From: Trebonia sp.
GTDB lineage: Bacteria > Actinomycetota > Actinomycetes > Streptosporangiales > Streptosporangiaceae
Direction of reading: 5' to 3'
Assembly (NCBI GenBank): GCA_030038035.1
Contig: JASHPP010000832.1
Span: 1 to 9,294, forward strand
DNA length: 9,294 bases
The first letter of the stretch is position 1, and each line of letters starts with the position of its first letter. Position numbers and translations under genes: made by a program. The notes beneath the pieces were generated by a model. That model was not told the DNA's origin. It did no database searches and saw only the letters and a program-made list of their open reading frames with translations. Below, one piece after another: positions 6,142 to 9,294 of this stretch.

Positions 6142-6984
6142 TCAGCCGGCCATGGCCGTTGCCTCGACGACGTGGCGCAGCAGCAGCGCGGTGGTGACCG
6201 GGCCGACGCCGCCGGGCACGGGGGTGAGGGCGGCCGCCACCGCGGCGACGGCGGGGTGCACGTCGCCTGCCAGGCCGTCCGGGGTGGCGTTCGTGCCCAC
6301 GTCGACGACCGTGGTGCCCGGGGAGACGTGCTCCGGGCCGATCAGGGACGCCCGGCCGGTGGCGACGACGAGAACGTCGGCCTGCCGGGTGATCGCCGGC
6401 AGGTCGGGGGTGCGGGAGTGGCAGATGGTGACGGTGGCGTGCCGGTCGAGCAGCAGGTGCGCGGCGGGCTTGCCGACCACCACCGACCGGCCCACGACCA
6501 CCGCGTGCCTGCCGCGCAGCTCCACCTGGTAGTGGTCGAGCAGCGCGAGTACCGCCTCGGCCGTGGCCGGGGGAAACGCGGGCAGGCCTGCCGCCAGTCG
6601 GCCGAGCGAGGCCGGGCTGGCGCCGTCCACGTCCTTTTCCGGTGGGATCGCCGTCGCCAGGTCGGCCAGCCCGGCGCCGTCGGGCAGCGGGGTCTGCAAG
6701 ATGACGCCCTGCACCTCGGGATCGTCGGCGAGCTGGGCCAGCGTGGCGCTGATGCCGTTGGCCGTGGACGTGCGCAGCACGTCGCAGGCGACGCCCACCC
6801 GGGCGGCGGCGCTGGCGATCGAGCGGACGTAGGAGGCGCTCGCCTCGTCGTCGGTCGCGGTGACCACGGCGAGCCGGGGCGGACGGCCGGCGGCGGCGAG
6901 CTCCGCGGCCCGCGCGGCCGTCGTCGCGCGGATCTGGGTGGCCAGTTCCCTGCCGGACAGCTCGCTCCCGGGCTGGGCCGTCAC
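6142..6984 (-). CDS. folD: Divergent FolD homologue: methylene-THF dehydrogenase, cyclohydrolase lysine missing
   Basis: FolD normally oxidises 5,10-methylene-THF to methenyl-THF with NAD(P) and hydrolyses that to 10-formyl-THF. This 280-residue protein has the full-length fold: KDVDG at 117-121, the Rossmann segment GRSVVVGKP at 165-173, CHS at 188-190, DVGTN at 228-232 and a perfect PVPGGVGPVTTA near 255-266. The catalytic region is abnormal. In the YxxxK motif Tyr52 is kept but the lysine (human Lys56, E. coli Lys54), essential for the cyclohydrolase step, is Ile56 (codon ATC at 6819-6817). PCTPxG has become PATAEA (139-144), and VQLPLP has become LQTPLP with Gln97 kept. It probably lacks cyclohydrolase activity and may retain only the dehydrogenase. 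GTG 6984 is fixed by GAGGAG 8 bases upstream and overlaps the upstream stop as GTGA. The upstream gene encodes an independent cyclohydrolase-family protein. Confidence 0.9.
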   Translation of the reverse strand: MTAQPGSELSGRELATQIRATTAARAAELAAAGRPPRLAVVTATDDEASASYVRSIASAAARVGVACDVLRTSTANGISATLAQLADDPEVQGVILQTPLPDGAGLADLATAIPPEKDVDGASPASLGRLAAGLPAFPPATAEAVLALLDHYQVELRGRHAVVVGRSVVVGKPAAHLLLDRHATVTICHSRTPDLPAITRQADVLVVATGRASLIGPEHVSPGTTVVDVGTNATPDGLAGDVHPAVAAVAAALTPVPGGVGPVTTALLLRHVVEATAMAG

Positions 6985-7595
6985 CTGGAGATCTCCTCGC
7001 GGATCGCGTCGACCAGCCGGCCGGCCCGGTCGGTCACGCCGTCGGCAAGCTCCGCGATCTGGGTCAGCTCGGCGGCGAGCGCCTCATCCTTGATGCCGGA
7101 CAGGTTCGCCTCGATGTTCACCTGCGCGATGACCGCGGCGGCGCTGATCGCGGCGGCGGCCGCCGCGATGTCGGAGATCACGTTCCTGTTCGCGACGGAC
7201 AGCAGGTCCTCGGCCAGGCCCGCCAGCCGCACCGCCGCGGCCATCAGGTCGGCCTGCGGGCGGGTGGCGCCGGCCAGGGCGTCGGCGATGGCCGCGGACC
7301 GCGCCGCCTTCTGTTCGGCGGTGTCCTTGGGGAGCTGGTAGGCGACCACGACCCTGCCGAACGCGGCCTCGTCGGCCTCGGCGAGCTCAACCGCCTCGTC
7401 GGCCAGCCCGTCCGCCGCGGCCCTGACCCGGCCGACCACTTCGGAATCGTGCCGCGGGCTGTCGCTGAACCGGGCCACCATCGCGAGCAGCGCAGCGGCC
7501 TGCGCGGCGTGCAGCGCGCCGGTGGCACCGCCGCCCGGCGCCGCGCTCCGGGCGGCAAGCCGAGTCAGGAAACTTGCGATCGTCTCGTCGCGCAT
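6981..7595 (-). CDS. Cyclodeaminase/cyclohydrolase family protein (FTCD-C / FchA type)
   Basis: The 204-residue all-helical protein matches the stand-alone form of the C-terminal domain of formiminotransferase-cyclodeaminase. That family includes methenyl-THF cyclohydrolase (Fch/FchA) and formimino-THF cyclodeaminase. The signature SAAPGGGATGAL near residues 17-28 and the segment EADEAAFGRVVVAYQLPK near 72-89 are typical, as is the long alanine-rich helix followed by NIEANLSGIKDE. There is no N-terminal formiminotransferase domain and no histidine-utilisation gene in the window, so a methenyl-THF cyclohydrolase role is favoured over cyclodeaminase. The stop overlaps the folD-like start as GTGA. 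ATG 7595 has no Shine-Dalgarno; a TAGCCT box seven bases upstream suggests a possible leaderless transcript. It lies 66 bases downstream of the alcohol dehydrogenase stop, in the same direction. Family is certain; the exact reaction is inferred from context. Confidence 0.9.
   Translation of the reverse strand: MRDETIASFLTRLAARSAAPGGGATGALHAAQAAALLAMVARFSDSPRHDSEVVGRVRAAADGLADEAVELAEADEAAFGRVVVAYQLPKDTAEQKAARSAAIADALAGATRPQADLMAAAVRLAGLAEDLLSVANRNVISDIAAAAAAISAAAVIAQVNIEANLSGIKDEALAAELTQIAELADGVTDRAGRLVDAIREEISR
6993..6998 (-). promoter_or_regulatory. Shine-Dalgarno GAGGAG of the folD-like gene
   Basis: GAGGAG lies 8 bases upstream of GTG 6984, inside the 3' end of the cyclohydrolase-family gene. 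It supports GTG 6984 as the start and independent ribosome loading in addition to coupling. Confidence 0.75.
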
Positions 7596-7602
7596 GCTGG
7601 TG

Positions 7603-7608
7603 AGGCTA
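7603..7608 (-). promoter_or_regulatory. Candidate -10 element TAGCCT, possible leaderless promoter
   Basis: TAGCCT (TANNNT) is separated by 7 bases from ATG 7595, which has no Shine-Dalgarno. The -35 position holds only GCGAAC, a poor match. If real, it would let the cyclohydrolase/folD pair be transcribed independently of the dehydrogenases. Confidence 0.25.
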
Positions 7609-7661
7609 CCGGGTTTCTGGCCGGCGTTCGCGGGCTCTGGCTTTACCGAGAGCGCATGACA

Positions 7662-7704
7662 TCAGTGCTCGTGGATGATCACGCCGCGGATGTTCTTGCC
7701 GTCG
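7662..7704 (-). repeat. 43-base identical 3' end shared by the two dehydrogenases, copy 1
   Basis: The stop codon and the last 13-14 codons of this gene are base-for-base identical to 8818-8860, whereas the rest of the two genes differs at many positions. The shared block covers the end of the GKNIRGVIIHEH tail. Confidence 0.85.
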
Positions 7705-8792
7705 TTCAGGTCCTGGTAGGCCTGGTTCACATCGTCGAGCGCGTACTTGCGCGTGACCAGCTCGTCCAGCTTGAGCTGGCCCGACTTGTACAGGCCGAGC
7801 AGCATCGGGATGTCGTAGAGCAGGTTGCTGTCGCCGGCCAGCGCGCCCCGGATCTGGCGCATGTAGCCGATCAGCATGCCCGCGGGCAGGTGCACGGCGC
7901 GCTCGTCGATGTGCCCGACCGCCGTGATCGTGACCTTGCCGCCCTTGCCCGTCATCTGCACCGCGGCGTTCACCATCTCCTCGGTGACCGCGTTGGGCGT
8001 CATGATCGCGTGGTCGGCGAGCTGGCCCCAGGTGGTCTGGACGACGAAGTCGTGCGCCTCCTTGGCGGTGGCGAACGCGTGCGTGGCGCCGAACACGGTG
8101 GTGGCCATCTCCCGCTTGAACTCCACCGGGTCGACCACGACCACGTTCTTCGCCCCGGCGAACCGGGCACCCTGCACCGCGTTGCTGCCCACGCCGCCGG
8201 CGCCGAAGATCACGACGGTGTCGCCGGCCTGCACCCCGGCCGCGTGCACCGCGGACCCCCAGCCGGTCGGCACGCCGCAGCCCACCAGGCACAGCACCTC
8301 CCACGGGATGTCCTGGAAGTCCTCGCGCAGCGGCACGGTGGCCCACTCCGAGACGACCGCGTACTGGGAAAAGGTGCCGAGCGAGCAGAACCCGCCGATG
8401 TCCGTCTCGCCCTCGTGGAAACGCCACGTGCCGTCCTCGAACATGCCGGTGCCGGCGTGCAGGCCCTTCACGCACATGCTCGAGTGCCCGGTCGAGCACG
8501 GCCGGCAGGCGCCGCAGGCCGGGATGTACGAGCAGACGATCTTGTCGCCCGGCTTGACGCGCTGCACGTCGGGGCCGACGGACTCGACGATGCCGGCGCC
8601 CTCGTGTCCGCCCACGACCGGCAGCCGGACGGGGGCGTCGCCGGCGGTGATGTGGTCGTCGGAGTGGCACAGCCCGGCGGCCATCAGCTTGACCCGGACC
8701 TCGTGCGCCTTCGGCTCGTCGAGCTGCAGGTCGACGATCTCCCAGCCGACGTGCGGAGCCCGGGCGATGGCAGCGCGGGTGGTGATGCTCAT
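7662..8792 (-). CDS. NDMA-dependent (mycofactocin-type) zinc alcohol dehydrogenase
   Basis: This 376-residue medium-chain zinc dehydrogenase oxidises an alcohol to the aldehyde with NAD. It resembles the NDMA-dependent (Rxyl_3153-like) family, which in actinobacteria is linked to mycofactocin as electron acceptor for tightly bound NADH. Catalytic zinc ligands are Cys42 (LCHSD), His63 with Glu64 (GGHEG) and Cys172 (VGCGVPTGWGS). The structural zinc cluster is Cys93, Cys96, Cys99 and Cys107. The Rossmann motif GAGGVG is at 197-202, and Asp221 ends the second strand (VVVVDP), favouring NAD. Compared with the neighbouring paralogue it has MTPNAV where ITVGIL is found and RGALAGDSN where QGSIYGGCN is found, so cofactor- or substrate-lining loops have drifted. 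ATG 8792 is preceded by AAGGAAGGG, 11 bases away. It starts 25 bases after its paralogue's stop, so the two form an operon. Substrate unknown. Confidence 0.93.
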   Translation of the reverse strand: MSITTRAAIARAPHVGWEIVDLQLDEPKAHEVRVKLMAAGLCHSDDHITAGDAPVRLPVVGGHEGAGIVESVGPDVQRVKPGDKIVCSYIPACGACRPCSTGHSSMCVKGLHAGTGMFEDGTWRFHEGETDIGGFCSLGTFSQYAVVSEWATVPLREDFQDIPWEVLCLVGCGVPTGWGSAVHAAGVQAGDTVVIFGAGGVGSNAVQGARFAGAKNVVVVDPVEFKREMATTVFGATHAFATAKEAHDFVVQTTWGQLADHAIMTPNAVTEEMVNAAVQMTGKGGKVTITAVGHIDERAVHLPAGMLIGYMRQIRGALAGDSNLLYDIPMLLGLYKSGQLKLDELVTRKYALDDVNQAYQDLNDGKNIRGVIIHEH

Positions 8793-8803
8793 TGTCTGCG
8801 GTT

Positions 8804-8812
8804 CCCTTCCTT
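8804..8812 (-). promoter_or_regulatory. Shine-Dalgarno AAGGAAGGG of the alcohol dehydrogenase
   Basis: The purine-rich AAGGAAGGG lies 11 bases upstream of ATG 8792, in the 25-base gap after the upstream paralogue. It supports this start. Confidence 0.6.
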
Positions 8813-8817
8813 GCTGC

Positions 8818-8860
8818 TCAGTGCTCGTGGATGATCACGCCGCGGATGTTCTTGCCGTCG
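8818..8860 (-). repeat. 43-base identical 3' end shared by the two dehydrogenases, copy 2
   Basis: Second copy of the block at 7662-7704, 1156 bases away in the same orientation. It is a potential site for homologous recombination or gene conversion between the paralogues. Confidence 0.85.
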
Positions 8861-9294
8861 AGCATGTCCTGGTAGCCCTCGTTGATCTCGTCGAGCGGGT
8901 ACCGGCGGGTGATCAGCTCGTCCAGCTTGATCTTGCCGGCCTGGTAGAGGCCGATGAGCAGCGGCACGTCGGTCAGCGGGTTGCAGCCGCCGTAGATCGA
9001 GCCCTGAATCCGGCGCTGGTAGCCGATCAGCATGCCGGGGTTCTCGTTGATCCAGCCGTTCCCGACCGCGGTGATCGTGACCTGGCCGGTCTTGCCGACG
9101 ATCTTGATGGCGTTCGCGATCACCTCGTCGTGCAGGATGCCGACGGTGATGACCGCGTGGTCTGCGAGCTCGCCCCAGGTGGTCTCGACCACGAAGTCGT
9201 GCGCCTCCTGGGCGGTGGCGAACGTGTGGGTGGCCCCGAAGACGCCGGCCATCTCGCGCTTGAACTCCACCGGGTCGACGACTATGACGTTCTT
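8818..9294 (-). CDS. NDMA-dependent alcohol dehydrogenase paralogue, N-terminal part beyond window
   Basis: Only the C-terminal 158 residues are in the window. The frame runs open through the right edge, so the internal GTG at 9270 is not the real start. The first visible residues (KNVIVVDPVEFKREM) are the second strand of the Rossmann fold, matching the downstream gene at 216-230; zinc ligands and the GxGxxG motif lie outside. It keeps family-like loops (ITVGIL, QGSIYGGCNP, DVPLL, YPLDEINEGYQDM) and ends in the same GKNIRGVIIHEH as the downstream paralogue. It looks like the more conventional member of the pair. Its stop is 25 bases before the downstream start, so the two are very probably co-transcribed. 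Same expected reaction: NAD-dependent alcohol oxidation coupled to an external acceptor. Confidence 0.9.
   Translation of the reverse strand, partial: KNVIVVDPVEFKREMAGVFGATHTFATAQEAHDFVVETTWGELADHAVITVGILHDEVIANAIKIVGKTGQVTITAVGNGWINENPGMLIGYQRRIQGSIYGGCNPLTDVPLLIGLYQAGKIKLDELITRRYPLDEINEGYQDMLDGKNIRGVIIHEH

Noticed and set aside
5730..6197. 155-codon plus-strand frame in the intergenic region
   Set aside because: Arg/Pro-rich, spans several palindromes, runs into the folD-like gene and has no ribosome-binding site or family resemblance.
7449..8834. 461-codon plus-strand frame antisense to the alcohol dehydrogenase
   Set aside because: His/Asp/Arg/Val-rich shadow of the dehydrogenase coding strand, which has full zinc and NAD motifs.

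Overview
This is a GC-rich window (roughly 70% GC by eye) with strong G/C third-position bias, GTG starts and 4-base GTGA gene overlaps. Together with the protein families present (actinobacterial 'putative sensor' histidine kinase, NDMA/mycofactocin-type zinc alcohol dehydrogenases), this points to an actinobacterium. I cannot place it to genus.

Left part (1-5258): a divergent gene pair set that looks like a cell-envelope sensing and export block. On the minus strand an ABC ATPase (2335-3054) overlaps a large duplicated FtsX/MacB-type permease (1-2338) whose last few residues are cut by the window edge. On the plus strand a NarL/LiaS-type sensor histidine kinase (3190-4500) overlaps a single-pass, DUF4097-like beta-repeat protein (4497-5258). 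The shared upstream region (3055-3189) holds a TTCACC-N6-GGTGAA inverted repeat. No response regulator is present in the window.

Middle (5259-6141): a small PH-like hypothetical protein (minus, 5270-5611) ends only 11 bases from the stop of the plus-strand operon. Next comes about 530 bases without a convincing gene. This stretch is unusually dense in palindromes, competing hairpins, a 31-base-period direct repeat and a pair of imperfect terminal-inverted-repeat-like ends.

Right part (6142-9294, all minus strand, so read right to left): two tandem NDMA-dependent alcohol dehydrogenase paralogues (the first truncated by the window edge), then an FchA/FTCD-C-type cyclodeaminase/cyclohydrolase, then a FolD homologue. 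The FolD protein lacks the catalytic lysine needed for cyclohydrolase activity (Ile56 instead) and has a degraded PCTPxG motif. It overlaps by 4 bases the gene of a separate, unrelated cyclohydrolase-family protein. The most interesting reading is that the normally bifunctional FolD has been split: this FolD keeps at most the dehydrogenase step and its neighbour supplies the cyclohydrolase step, analogous to the mtdA-fch pairing of methylotrophs. Its proximity to alcohol dehydrogenases raises the possibility of a folate-linked one-carbon oxidation module, which is inference.
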